Source: an uncultured Alteromonadaceae bacterium
Lineage (GTDB): Bacteria; Pseudomonadota; Gammaproteobacteria; Enterobacterales; Alteromonadaceae
Reading direction: 5' to 3'
DNA: 53,733 nt
Assembly: GCA_938085045.1 (NCBI GenBank)
Contig: CALKGI010000067.1
Location: forward strand, 1-53,733
Position numbers and translations under genes: made by a program. This document shows positions 1 to 8,677 of the stretch, in pieces. Below the pieces are notes generated by a model, which was not told the DNA's origin, did no database searches, and saw only the letters and a program-made list of their open reading frames with translations. Numbering within the stretch: position 1 is the stretch's first letter; each line of letters begins with the position of its first letter.

Positions 1-195
1 GTTGAGGCTATTGGCGAAAAACAGATGTCCACTTTCATCTTGAACAATCGCATAAGTACCAGTGTTTTCGGGGAAGCTGGTCAAATCGATTTTATCGATA
101 ATATATTGCCCCTGCTCATTAGCCCACGAACAAACCGGCCACGAAAAGACGACAAGAAATAACAAACCAAATTTAAAAGGCGTAAATATGGACAT
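1..195 (-). CDS. Exported sensor-type propeller protein, N-terminal 65 codons only
   Basis: The frame opens at an ATG at 195 and runs off the window edge. Residues 1-25 form a Sec signal peptide with a hydrophobic core (FGLLFLVVF) and a small-residue junction near SWA-N. Residues about 49-62 (IVQDESGHLFFAN) have the shape of a two-component-regulator propeller repeat, in which I-x-Q/E-D-x-x-G-x-I/L-W-F/I-x-T/N is typical. Such repeats build the periplasmic sensor of many hybrid regulators of polysaccharide use. The gene lies about 510 bp downstream of, and on the same strand as, the sensor-less regulator at 707-3520, so the two may form a split signalling pair. That link is inference, since the rest of this protein is not visible. 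Confidence 0.6.
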   Translation of the reverse strand, partial: MSIFTPFKFGLLFLVVFSWPVCSWANEQGQYIIDKIDLTSFPENTGTYAIVQDESGHLFFANSLN

Positions 196-474
196 CGATG
201 CCTAACAAAATAACGGAAATGAATAAGGTAAAAATCATTATCGTTTATTTTACCGTAAATAACAGTCTGTTTATTGCAGTAAAAATGGTATCAAACTGCA
301 CAAACACCCCCACGACAATACTTAACCCCATGAATTAAAACGAAAAATTTATAAAAACACGGTTTTCGTCAGCGTCATAACTCAAATTTTCCCTCACCCA
401 TACAATGAAATCGTACAAACAACGACGGCAACTTAGCCAACCAATTAACAAACTTAATATGTAGAGGTAACACC

Positions 475-606
475 ATGATTTTTGACTATATCCCATACGA
501 CTTGTTTATGAGCTTACTTGAGATGATCGACTTGTTTGAGTTGGTTCCAGTAGACAACACACCCGAAACGCTGAACTCAGGTGTTTGCACCCGAGATTGT
601 GATTAG
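475..606 (+). CDS. 43-residue peptide with C-terminal Cys-x3-Cys, unknown function
   Basis: ATG at 475 follows a GAGGT Shine-Dalgarno-like sequence at about 464-468 and reads 43 codons to TAG. The peptide starts MIFDYIPYDLFMSLLEMIDL, is rich in aromatic, Leu and acidic residues, and ends SGVCTRDCD, which gives two cysteines four apart. It has no signal peptide and no tryptophan. The 8-bp hairpin at 655-679 follows the stop. It lies alone on the plus strand between two minus-strand signalling genes. The amphipathic leader-like body with a short Cys-bearing tail resembles a modified-peptide precursor or a small regulatory peptide, but no modification enzyme is adjacent. I do not recognise the family. 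The ribosome binding site and unbiased ORF shape support translation moderately. Confidence 0.5.
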   Translation: MIFDYIPYDLFMSLLEMIDLFELVPVDNTPETLNSGVCTRDCD

Positions 607-654
607 TGCTTAATCATCACAACCTCAGCAGGCAACTGCAACTAAACGGCATCA

Positions 655-679
655 CAGCCCGGAGCAATAAGCCGGGCTG
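655..679. terminator. Hairpin between the small peptide gene and the hybrid regulator gene
   Basis: CAGCCCGG (655-662) pairs with CCGGGCTG (672-679) around a 9-nt loop. It follows the 43-codon gene by 48 nt and lies 27 nt beyond the stop of the minus-strand gene that ends at 707. Neither side has a clear U-run, so it may be a weak or Rho-assisted terminator, or an RNA 3'-end stabiliser shared by convergent transcripts. Confidence 0.45.
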
Positions 680-706
680 CAACACACAGGGATTAGCCTC
701 GATTAA

Positions 707-3520
707 CTATATTCGTCGTTTGAATTGGGTCGGTGTTTCCCCTGCGTGTTCTTTGAAGAACTTACTAAAATAGGTATGCTCGGTAAATCCAGTTTCCCAC
801 GCCACATCCGCCACCTTTTTGCCCTGCTTGAGCAAATCTTTCGCTTTAATCATTCTGATCATAGCCAAATACTCAGTGAAACTATTGTCAGTCAACGACT
901 TGAGCTTGTTTTGCAAGGTTCTGACAGTCACCGCCAATTCATTCGCCACATCGGATATTTTCAGCTCGCTATCGCCACAACGACTGCCCAGCAATGTGGT
1001 GAACCGTTGTAAAAACTGCTGGTCTCTGTCGCTATATTCCTTAGCAACGGTGGGCAATACTTCAAAGGTATGGCGTAAAACCTGACCAAAACGCTGTTTG
1101 AGTGCATCGCGAATACCCAATAAGTTGGCCAGCCTGAGCTTAAGTTCATGTTCATCACAAGGTTTGGTTAGATATTCGTCGGCTTGCTCGCGCCAGCCCT
1201 GTTTGCGGCTTTCTAAATCGCATTTGGCGGTCAACAGAATAATCGGGATATGGCAGGTGGTATCATCGCTTTTGAGTGCACTGCATACTTCATAACCGCT
1301 TTTGCCGGGCATAACCAAGTCGCTGACAATAAGACTTGGCATTTTCTCTTTTGCCTTTAATATACCTTCTTCTCCATCGGCGGCACTGTACACAGTGTAA
1401 TCTTGCGACAATATACCGGTCAAAAACATCCGCATTTGCGAACTGTCTTCAATAATCAACACCGTAGGCCGAGTACCGCTGGTTTGTACTCCAACGTCAA
1501 CTGTCGACTCCAGTTCGTCTTTAAACTGTGCCATTATATTGTTTAGTTGAATCATCAAAGCATTTAGCGCAGCACATAAAGGGGTGAGCAACTTGCGTTC
1601 AAAATGCCCCTCATCACAAGCATTAATCATAGATTTACTGAGCGCAGATACATCAAAAGCACCAATATAAGCCGAGTTTGATTTGAGCGAATGCACATTG
1701 CGATACAAATCGTCCCACGCCTGTTGCTCGAATAACTCAAGCAAAACTTGAGCGCCCGCATGCCTATCGTTAATAAATACTTTGACCAGGTTACGATAAA
1801 GCGCTGTTTTACCATTCATTTTGGCCAGTGCCGTTGCCGTATCAAGTCCCTCAACGGTAGCAAGTTTTCCCATAAAACTTTCGGGATTCGGTGTTGCTAC
1901 TGCCACTAAAGGTTCATCAAGAAACAATTGGCTGTCACCCGTTGCCTCAAGCAAATAATGATCAAGTACTTGATAAAGCACCTGAGGTTCAATGGGTTTA
2001 CCAATATGCTCATTCATACCAACGGCTTTAAACTGCTCAAGTCGGTCTATCATCTCATGGGTTGTCAGCGCAATAATCGGTAACTCATCTTCGTTTAAGG
2101 TATATCTAATTGTTTTGGTGGCCTCAACCCCACCCATTACTGGCATTTCGATATCCATCAGCACCAAATCAAAGGCCACATTAGCCACGATATTGACCGC
2201 CGCCAAACCATCGACCAAAGTGGTGACAGTCGCGCCGGTGTCTGCTAACAATTCACCCGTTAGCTGCGTGTCTATGGGGTTATCATCGACCAATAAAATC
2301 TCAAAATCGGTTAAATCTGGTGGGCTAATGGTACTTTGCGATGACTCAGCCTCGCTCTTTTGTTGGCTTTTTTCTAAGCGAAAGGTTTCAAGCAAGGTCA
2401 ATTGACTTTTGACCCTAGCCAACAACTCAAATTTACCCACTGGCTTGGCGATATAGTCATTACCACCAACGGCAAAACAATGAACTAATTCTAACGCCTG
2501 ATTTTTGGTGGTTACCAGCACAATGGCCAACTCACTTTTGGGGTGGGTTTTCCTTATTTCCCTACAAATTTCGAAACCACAAATATCCACCATCATAATA
2601 TCTAGCAATATCAAATCAAATGGCCGCTGTTGTTCAATGGCATCCATTGCTTGTTGGCCGCTTTGTGCCTCAACAAGTTGATAACCAGCCAAATTTAGGT
2701 GTTCGGCCAACGCTTGACGCTCAGTCTCGTCATCATCAACCAATAATAATCGAAACTGGTGTTCATGAGTTGTTGCTATCTGTTGTCGTTCTAAATCATC
2801 GATGTCAAAATTTTCAGCGCTGAGCGTCAAATCGACCTCAAGTTGTGGTTTGCCCACAATGGGCAGAGTGAAACTAAAAGTAGAGCCAACCCTCACCTCA
2901 GATCGCAACTCAATTTCACCACCGTGCAACATCACCCAATGTTTGGCCAAGGGCAATCCGCCACTACTCAATGTTTGCCCTTGAACAGGCTCGAATATTT
3001 GCTCAATTTGTTGTGACGAAAACCCCTCGCCCGAATCTGTCACCGCAACCCGCATTTGCTCGCCAATAACCATTGCCGAAACAGTAATATGACCATTTTG
3101 AGTGGATTTAAGCGCCCCAACGACCAGAGAATAAAAGACTTGTTGTAATTTTTGCTCATCAGCCTGAACAGTTGGCAACCCATGGGGCACGGCATTCACT
3201 AGCTTGAGGTTTTTGTCACCAACAATATGGTTAGCCAGTGCCAAAACCACATCTACCATCACGCGGATATCAACCGCTTTAGTTGCCTGCATTAAAGGTG
3301 GCTTGTTTTTTTGAGGCGATGTTTCGACAGAACTTACAAAAGATTGCATATATAAGTGGCGAGTAGCCAAAAAAACCAACACAAAACCAACAAGCGTCAC
3401 CAGCCACCAAATAAACCAAGGGACTCCCGGTTCACCATGACTAGAAGAAGGTAAAGAAGAAGCAAAGGCTAAAACAGGCAATGCCAATAAAAAAGAGAGT
3501 AACCACTTTGCTGTTCGCAT
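707..3520 (-). CDS. Hybrid two-component regulator without HisKA: TM-ATPase-REC-REC-HPt-REC-AraC
   Basis: The 937-residue protein has a signal-like segment (1-20), one membrane helix (about 35-53), then directly a histidine-kinase ATPase fold (about 84-222), with no room for a HisKA dimerisation domain and no H-box histidine. The ATPase keeps a DSGEG G1 box (162-166), but the two N-box asparagines are replaced by Ser131 and Gly135. Next come REC1 (257-375, Asp307), REC2 (407-525, Asp456), an HPt domain (His610 in NVHSLKS), REC3 (686-800, Asp734) and an AraC-type double HTH (about 835-937). The set of RECs, HPt and HTH is a whole phosphorelay in one membrane protein, close to the HTCS regulators that control carbohydrate loci, but the sensor and likely the kinase activity are absent. 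The partner kinase may be the gene cut at 1-195. Domain calls are firm; loss of kinase activity is inferred from the missing residues. Confidence 0.9.
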   Translation of the reverse strand: MRTAKWLLSFLLALPVLAFASSLPSSSHGEPGVPWFIWWLVTLVGFVLVFLATRHLYMQSFVSSVETSPQKNKPPLMQATKAVDIRVMVDVVLALANHIVGDKNLKLVNAVPHGLPTVQADEQKLQQVFYSLVVGALKSTQNGHITVSAMVIGEQMRVAVTDSGEGFSSQQIEQIFEPVQGQTLSSGGLPLAKHWVMLHGGEIELRSEVRVGSTFSFTLPIVGKPQLEVDLTLSAENFDIDDLERQQIATTHEHQFRLLLVDDDETERQALAEHLNLAGYQLVEAQSGQQAMDAIEQQRPFDLILLDIMMVDICGFEICREIRKTHPKSELAIVLVTTKNQALELVHCFAVGGNDYIAKPVGKFELLARVKSQLTLLETFRLEKSQQKSEAESSQSTISPPDLTDFEILLVDDNPIDTQLTGELLADTGATVTTLVDGLAAVNIVANVAFDLVLMDIEMPVMGGVEATKTIRYTLNEDELPIIALTTHEMIDRLEQFKAVGMNEHIGKPIEPQVLYQVLDHYLLEATGDSQLFLDEPLVAVATPNPESFMGKLATVEGLDTATALAKMNGKTALYRNLVKVFINDRHAGAQVLLELFEQQAWDDLYRNVHSLKSNSAYIGAFDVSALSKSMINACDEGHFERKLLTPLCAALNALMIQLNNIMAQFKDELESTVDVGVQTSGTRPTVLIIEDSSQMRMFLTGILSQDYTVYSAADGEEGILKAKEKMPSLIVSDLVMPGKSGYEVCSALKSDDTTCHIPIILLTAKCDLESRKQGWREQADEYLTKPCDEHELKLRLANLLGIRDALKQRFGQVLRHTFEVLPTVAKEYSDRDQQFLQRFTTLLGSRCGDSELKISDVANELAVTVRTLQNKLKSLTDNSFTEYLAMIRMIKAKDLLKQGKKVADVAWETGFTEHTYFSKFFKEHAGETPTQFKRRI

Positions 3521-3682
3521 GAATCGACAACCGGTTCTGAATACGTAGACAAATCATAGATCAACAAGGGGAAACGGCAAGATTTTGGTTTTGCCACGGT
3601 CGGTAGAATAGAATTAGCTAGAAGAATCTACAGGCTCGGGTCAACATAAATCCTCACACTGGTTACCTATCATAATTTAACC

Positions 3683-3711
3683 TATAATGTACGTACAATT
3701 ACGTATGTACA
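3683..3711 (+). promoter_or_regulatory. Promoter -10 and imperfect palindromic operator of the BrnTA module
   Basis: A perfect TATAAT (3683-3688) overlaps an imperfect palindrome at 3688-3711 with outer arms TGTAC and GTACA. It lies 9-38 nt upstream of the toxin start. BrnT-BrnA complexes are known to repress their own promoter, so this is the expected operator. The -35 region is weak. No strong Shine-Dalgarno precedes the toxin ATG. Confidence 0.6.
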
Positions 3712-3720
3712 GATTCATCA

Positions 3721-4017
3721 ATGCAAGACCAACAGTTTGAGTGGGATGAGCATAAAAACACCCGCAATAAGGCCAAACATTCGATAAGCTTCGAAACTGC
3801 TGTTTTAGTTTTTGACGATATTCATCACAAATCTATTTTAGCAAGCTATAAAGATGGTGAAGAACGTTGGCAAACTTTAGGAATGATAGCTGGTGTCGCA
3901 GTAATTTTGGTCGCCCACACCTATCGGGATATCGATGGTGGCACAGAGCGCATACGTATTATCTCAGCAAGAAAGGCTACAAAGTTTGAAAGAGGTTTCT
4001 ATGAAAGAACTGACTAA
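3721..4017 (+). CDS. brnT: BrnT family toxin (type II toxin-antitoxin, ribonuclease)
   Basis: The 98-residue protein shows the family signature: FEWDEHKNTRNKAKH at the start, an ISFETAVLVFDD segment, then VAHTYRD and RIRIISARKATKFER. BrnT toxins have a RelE-like fold and cut RNA, stopping growth when unopposed. Family length is about 90-100 residues, so it looks complete. The antitoxin start codon lies inside the last codons of this gene, the usual toxin-first order for this family, and both are driven by the palindrome-bearing promoter just upstream. Toxin and antitoxin are intact, so the module is probably active. Confidence 0.9.
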   Translation: MQDQQFEWDEHKNTRNKAKHSISFETAVLVFDDIHHKSILASYKDGEERWQTLGMIAGVAVILVAHTYRDIDGGTERIRIISARKATKFERGFYERTD

Positions 4018-4264
4018 AACACAACAGGCACAGTTACAGCAACTGGCCTCATTACCTGATGCAGATATCGACACCAGTGATATACCTGAGCTGACAGCCG
4101 AACAGTTGGCAACGGCACAGGTTGGCCGCTTTTACAAACCGGTTAAACAGCCTGTCACTATGCGTCTTGATGCCGATGTACTGTCTTGGTTCAAAACGCA
4201 TTACGATAAATATCAAACACAGGTGAATCAAGTTTTGCGTGAACATATGAAATCCCATTCTTAG
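4001..4264 (+). CDS. brnA: BrnA family antitoxin
   Basis: I chose ATG 4001, which follows AGAGG at 3991-3995 and overlaps the toxin gene by 17 bp; a longer frame back to 3935 would overlap the toxin by 83 bp. The 87-residue product has an N-terminal toxin-binding half (with PDADIDTSDIPEL) and a C-terminal ribbon-helix-helix (VTMRLDADVLSWFK, then helix to REHMKSHS), as in BrnA, which neutralises BrnT and binds the operator as a dimer. Position, overlap and domain order all match the family. Confidence 0.9.
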   Translation: MKELTKTQQAQLQQLASLPDADIDTSDIPELTAEQLATAQVGRFYKPVKQPVTMRLDADVLSWFKTHYDKYQTQVNQVLREHMKSHS

Positions 4265-4286
4265 CTTAACTTTTATCGCACCCAAT

Positions 4287-4320
4287 AAAAAACCTAGAAA
4301 ACGAATCTTCTAGGTTTTTT
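4287..4320. terminator. Bidirectional Rho-independent terminator between brnA and elbB
   Basis: AAAAAACCTAGAA (4287-4299) pairs with TTCTAGGTTTTTT (4308-4320) over an 8-nt loop. The A-run and T-run at the two ends give a U-tract in both directions, serving brnA on the plus strand and elbB on the minus strand. Confidence 0.85.
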
Positions 4321-4338
4321 GGGTTTCAAACGACAGGG

Positions 4339-4998
4339 TTACTCACACATCGAAATTAACTCGGTAACCATATTCTCAATGCCGGTGTTGGCTTGCGTAA
4401 TATTCTTGGCCAACATAAAGGCTGGAGTACTAACCACTTTCTTAACCAAGTCAGCCACAAAGTCATCTACTGTACATTCAATATGCTGCGCGCCCATTTT
4501 GGTGATGGCAGCTGCGGTTTCTTCATCGTCACCTATGGTGGCTTGTACGCCTTTTTTGTAAATCAACGGTATCAATGCAGGGGCGATGCAAATAAAACCA
4601 ACCGGTTTTTTAACATCGGCGAAAGATCTTACTGCTTTATATAGGTCTTCGTTAATCGTGGCATCTGCACCTTTGGTGGCAAAGTCACTTAAGTTTGAGG
4701 CGGCACCAAAACCACCGGGTAAAATCATGCCATCAAAATCTTCGACTTTCAGTTCGTTCAGGTCTTTAATTTCGCCACGACATAAACGGGCTGATTCAAC
4801 CAATACGTTGCGCGTTTCTCCGACCATTTCTTCGCCAGTTAAGTGATTAACGACTTTGGCTTGAGGAATATTAGGAGCAAAACATTGGTAAGTTGATTCG
4901 TTATGTTCGATGGCTAAAAAAGCCAAGGTGGCCTCAAAAATCTCAGATCCGTCAAAGACGCCGCAACCGCTTAAAATCACCGCTATATGTTTTTTCAT
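4339..4998 (-). CDS. elbB: ElbB, isoprenoid biosynthesis glyoxalase (DJ-1/GATase1-like)
   Basis: The 219-residue protein opens MKKHIAVILSGCGVFDGSEI, typical of ElbB, and carries ILPGGFGAA (about 92-100) and the nucleophile elbow GFICIAP (about 134-140, Cys in CIAP). Family members are class I glutamine-amidotransferase-like proteins reported to have glyoxalase III activity and named for a genetic link to isoprenoid synthesis; their cell role is not settled. Length is as expected. It is a single gene facing away from polA, with a 476-bp divergent regulatory region between them. Confidence 0.9.
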   Translation of the reverse strand: MKKHIAVILSGCGVFDGSEIFEATLAFLAIEHNESTYQCFAPNIPQAKVVNHLTGEEMVGETRNVLVESARLCRGEIKDLNELKVEDFDGMILPGGFGAASNLSDFATKGADATINEDLYKAVRSFADVKKPVGFICIAPALIPLIYKKGVQATIGDDEETAAAITKMGAQHIECTVDDFVADLVKKVVSTPAFMLAKNITQANTGIENMVTELISMCE

Positions 4999-5474
4999 TT
5001 GTCTGCCTGTTTCTCTTTTGATGTTGTGTTATTTGATCTTTTATGAGTACTACCCATCAGACCAGTAAAACCGGGCCTTATGCTTTTTATCGCTATTGGC
5101 TGGCGTTTTATTCGTAAAAAGTTTAATTGTTTTTCTGTAAATCGTTTTCGATTGTGATAGTCTAGCCTACCCTTTTAAACAGCGCCGTTATTTTTGTCTA
5201 AAATGGCTGTTTAAAAATGGTTTTCCACATTTACCGATACCCTTAGTGTACCTTGATAGATGTCGACTAAAAACAAATTACTTACTTTAAATTCAATGAG
5301 TTAGCATACTCTTCAGGTTTTTTGGTTAAATACCGAAAGATCCCTTTCTTATGCATTATCAACAAAGTTATCCACAACTTGTACATTAGCTGATAAATAT
5401 CACTTTCGCTTTATCAAATGCCTGCGCTATGGCATCCTATTGCCCCATTCGAACTTGCTGATATTGTGTAAACC
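4999..5474. promoter_or_regulatory. Divergent elbB-polA intergenic region with two DnaA-box-like sites
   Basis: This 476-bp non-coding stretch is AT-rich. TTATCCACA (5368-5376) is a perfect DnaA box, and TTATCAACA (5356-5364) is a one-mismatch copy on the same strand, 12 bp away and about 100 bp upstream of the polA start. DnaA is known from Escherichia coli to act as a transcription factor, and an effect on polA has been reported there as I recall. No clear long ORF or RNA was seen elsewhere in the stretch. Confidence 0.55.
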
Positions 5475-8243
5475 ATGGCTCAAATCCCTGAAAACCCTTT
5501 AATTCTCGTTGACGGCTCCTCTTATCTTTTTCGCGCGTATCATTCGCCACCACATTTAACCAATTCTAAAGGTGAAGCCACCGGTGCCATTTACGGCGTG
5601 ATCAATATGGTCAAAAGTCTGTTACGTCAATTTGACCCATCTCACATCGTGATGGTGTTTGACGCCAAAGGCCCAACCTTTCGCAACGAGATGTATTCAG
5701 AATATAAAGCGAATCGCCCACCCATGCCCGACGATTTACGGCCACAAATTGAACCCATTCATCAAATCATTAGAGCCATGGGCCTACCACTAATTAGCAT
5801 TGCTGGCGTTGAAGCTGACGATGTTATTGGTACTTTGTCAGACAGGGCGTCAAAACAAGGTAGAGCAACATTAATCAGCACTGGCGATAAAGATATGGCC
5901 CAACTGGTTAATGAACATGTCACGCTAATTAACACCATGACCGATACTGTAATGGGTCCTGAGGGCGTTAAAGAAAAATTTGGTGTAGGCCCTGAGCTTA
6001 TCATCGATTATTTGGCCTTAATGGGCGACAAAGTCGATAACATTCCGGGTGTGCCAGGTGTTGGTGATAAAACAGCGGTTGCGATGTTGCAAGGTTTGGG
6101 TTCGGTTGAGAACATTTATCAAAACCTCGACAAGATAGCCGATTTGGGTTTTCGTGGTTCGAAGAAAATGGCTCAAAAGCTTGAAGAGCATAAAGATTCA
6201 CTGACTATGTCTTATGAATTAGCCACCATCAAATTAGATGTAGAGCTAGAAAACGAGATTGACGATTTTGCGATACAACCTGCCGACAACGACCGCTTAA
6301 TTGAGCTGTTTGGTGAGTGTGAATTCCGTCGCTGGTTATCAGAATTGTTAGACAAAACGGGCGGCACAGCACCGGTGCCAAAATCAGTGGCCTCGGGTTC
6401 ATCTGACGAACCTGCACCAGCGGCGATAACAGAAACTGACTATCAAACCATTTTAACCGAAGCGCAATTAGACCAGTGGATAACAAAGCTTAACGACAGC
6501 GAGTTATTTGCTTTTGACACCGAAACCACCAGCCTAGATTATATGGTGGCTGAATTGGTTGGCGTTTCGTTTGCCGTTAAAGAAGGCGAAGCGGCTTATG
6601 TGCCGGTTGCTCACGATTACCTCGACGCACCCGAGCAGCTCGACCGCGATACCGTACTTGCCAAGCTCAAGCCATTACTTGAAGATACGAGCAAAGCCAA
6701 AGTCGGACAAAACCTTAAATACGATAAAAGCGTATTAGCCAGTTATGGCATTAACCTGCAAGGTATTGCTTTTGACACCATGCTTGAATCTTACGTATTA
6801 CAAAGCGTTGGCACTCGCCACAACATGGACGCGTTAGCGCTCAAGTATTTGGGCGTAAATACCATTCACTTTGAAGATATTGCTGGTAAAGGCAAAAAGC
6901 AGCTGACCTTCAACCAAATTGAACTCGAAAAAGCCGCGCCTTACGCTGCTGAAGATGCCGACATTACTTTACGTTTGCACAATGCGATTTGGTCTAAGTT
7001 GTCGAAAGTTGATGCATTGCTGCCAGTATTTAATGACATTGAACTGCCCTTGGTGCCGGTTTTATCTAAAATCGAGCGTCGTGGTGTATTAATCGACGCC
7101 AAAAAGCTGCAACAACAAAGCGGCGAATTGGGCGCTCGTTTAATTGAGCTTGAAAAACAAGCTTATGAAGCCGCCGGACACGAATTCAACCTAGCTTCTC
7201 CTAAACAGTTACAGCAAGTTTTGTTTGAAGAAATGGGTTTGCCGATTGTCAAGAAAACCCCCAAAGGTGCGCCATCTACCGCTGAAGATGTACTGGTAGA
7301 ACTGGCCCATAATTATGAGTTGCCAAAGCTTATTATGGAGCATCGTCATGCAAGCAAACTCAAATCGACCTACACCGACAAATTGCCGTTAATGATTAAC
7401 GAAAAAACCGGCCGTGTTCACACGTCTTATCAACAAGCCGTTGCCGCAACGGGCCGTTTGTCGTCAACCGATCCAAACTTGCAGAATATACCGATTCGTA
7501 ACGCCGATGGTCGCAAAGTACGCCAAGCATTTATCGCGCCCGAAGGTTACAAGATTGTCGCAGCCGATTACTCGCAAATCGAATTGCGCATCATGGCGCA
7601 TTTGTCTCAAGACAAGGGCTTGGTAAATGCGTTTGCCAATGGACAAGATGTTCATAAAACAACAGCATCAGAGGTATTTGGTGTGCCGCTAGATGAAGTG
7701 ACTACCGACCAACGCCGCAAAGCCAAAGCAGTAAACTTTGGTTTGATTTACGGCATGTCGGCCTTTGGTTTGGCCAATCAGTTAGATATTCCGCGCCACG
7801 AAGCCACTTTATATATGAACCGTTACTTCGAACGTTTCCCGGGCGTACAAGATTATATGGAAACTACCCGCGAAAAAGCGGCCGAGCAAGGGTTTGTAGA
7901 AACCATTTATGGCAGACGTTTGCATTTACCTGAAATCAACGCAAAAAATGCAGCTCGCCGCAAAGGTGCCGAACGTCAGGCAATCAATGCGCCAATGCAG
8001 GGCACCGCCGCCGACATCATCAAAAAAGCGATGATCAACATGGAAGCTTGGGTTGAGCAACAACCTGAAGGTTCAATTCATACCATCATGCAAGTTCACG
8101 ATGAATTGGTTTTTGAAATCAAAGCCGAATTGGTCGATGAAATGACCCCGCAGATTTGCAAACAGATGGAACAGGCCGTTAGCCTTGATGTGCCACTGAT
8201 TGTTGAAGCGGGTGTTGGTGACAACTGGGATGAGGCACATTAA
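5475..8243 (+). CDS. polA: DNA polymerase I
   Basis: The 922-residue protein has all three parts: a 5'-nuclease domain (1-290), a 3'-5' proofreading exonuclease (about 330-520) with the metal-binding DTE of FDTETTSLD (Asp348, Glu350), and a family A polymerase (about 530-922) with motif A DYSQIELR (Asp698), motif [15 protein letters not shown] and motif [10 protein letters not shown] (Asp876). It processes Okazaki fragments and fills repair gaps. Proofreading residues are present, unlike in some bacterial homologues. The ATG at 5475 has only a weak Shine-Dalgarno, but the N-terminus aligns with the family. Tandem DnaA-box-like sites precede it. Confidence 0.98.
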   Translation: MAQIPENPLILVDGSSYLFRAYHSPPHLTNSKGEATGAIYGVINMVKSLLRQFDPSHIVMVFDAKGPTFRNEMYSEYKANRPPMPDDLRPQIEPIHQIIRAMGLPLISIAGVEADDVIGTLSDRASKQGRATLISTGDKDMAQLVNEHVTLINTMTDTVMGPEGVKEKFGVGPELIIDYLALMGDKVDNIPGVPGVGDKTAVAMLQGLGSVENIYQNLDKIADLGFRGSKKMAQKLEEHKDSLTMSYELATIKLDVELENEIDDFAIQPADNDRLIELFGECEFRRWLSELLDKTGGTAPVPKSVASGSSDEPAPAAITETDYQTILTEAQLDQWITKLNDSELFAFDTETTSLDYMVAELVGVSFAVKEGEAAYVPVAHDYLDAPEQLDRDTVLAKLKPLLEDTSKAKVGQNLKYDKSVLASYGINLQGIAFDTMLESYVLQSVGTRHNMDALALKYLGVNTIHFEDIAGKGKKQLTFNQIELEKAAPYAAEDADITLRLHNAIWSKLSKVDALLPVFNDIELPLVPVLSKIERRGVLIDAKKLQQQSGELGARLIELEKQAYEAAGHEFNLASPKQLQQVLFEEMGLPIVKKTPKGAPSTAEDVLVELAHNYELPKLIMEHRHASKLKSTYTDKLPLMINEKTGRVHTSYQQAVAATGRLSSTDPNLQNIPIRNADGRKVRQAFIAPEGYKIVAADYSQIELRIMAHLSQDKGLVNAFANGQDVHKTTASEVFGVPLDEVTTDQRRKAKAVNFGLIYGMSAFGLANQLDIPRHEATLYMNRYFERFPGVQDYMETTREKAAEQGFVETIYGRRLHLPEINAKNAARRKGAERQAINAPMQGTAADIIKKAMINMEAWVEQQPEGSIHTIMQVHDELVFEIKAELVDEMTPQICKQMEQAVSLDVPLIVEAGVGDNWDEAH

Positions 8244-8382
8244 AAAATAAATATGATTTTTTTGCTGCTGTAATGAACTAATGCCGCCAAGGGGTGGTCT
8301 TCATATACAGTAGCATTGAATCATATCTCCCTTGAATCAAATGTCTTTAATCTCTGGTCCCCTTGGCCGGAGATTTTTTTTT
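8244..8382 (+). ncRNA. Possible small RNA or structured 3' UTR downstream of polA
   Basis: The gap after polA ends in a strong terminator whose loop CCCCTTGG (8359-8366) is fully complementary to CCAAGGGG at 8287-8294, so the segment could fold into a long-range pseudoknot or switch between two structures. In enterics and vibrios the Spot 42 RNA gene (spf) lies just after polA; this segment is in that position and of similar size, but I see no convincing sequence match. A TATGAT hexamer at 8252-8257 could be a -10. It may equally be the 3' end of the polA mRNA. Confidence 0.35.
8349..8382 (+). terminator. Rho-independent terminator after polA
   Basis: AATCTCTGG (8349-8357) pairs with CCGGAGATT (8367-8375), one G-T wobble, with a 9-nt loop and a run of eight or more T to 8382. 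Confidence 0.85.
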
Positions 8383-8459
8383 GCCTGCGCAAAAATTTTG
8401 GCTTTTATCGAACGCCCCGCAAAGAGTAAGCACAAAATTTAGCCCCACCTCTATATTTA

Positions 8460-8532
8460 TCTGCACAGTTTTGCACTATCGCGCATTGTAACCAAATATA
8501 CTCTTTTGAATCTGTGCGCAGAAATGCAAAAC
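8460..8532. repeat. Nested inverted repeats upstream of the LytTR gene
   Basis: GTTTTGCA (8468-8475) and TGCAAAAC (8525-8532) are a perfect 8-bp inverted pair; next to them TCTGCACAG (8460-8468) and CTGTGCGCAGA (8512-8522) are a second, imperfect pair. They lie about 145-220 bp upstream of the LytTR regulator start and could be a control site or a cruciform. The rest of 8383-8677 shows no ORF. Confidence 0.4.
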
Positions 8533-8677
8533 CCCGCATAAAACACTGCTAATAGATTGTTTTAAAACGAATTAATTAGATTCTTAATCATACGCCATTG
8601 TACTAACTCACATAGTCACAAAGGGTAAATAATAGCATCGTGTTTTGAACGCTCATCAGACAAACAAGGGAAATAAC

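Noticed and set aside
8244..8382. Naming the element after polA as Spot 42
   Set aside because: Position fits, but I could not match the conserved Spot 42 sequence, so only a generic candidate RNA is reported.
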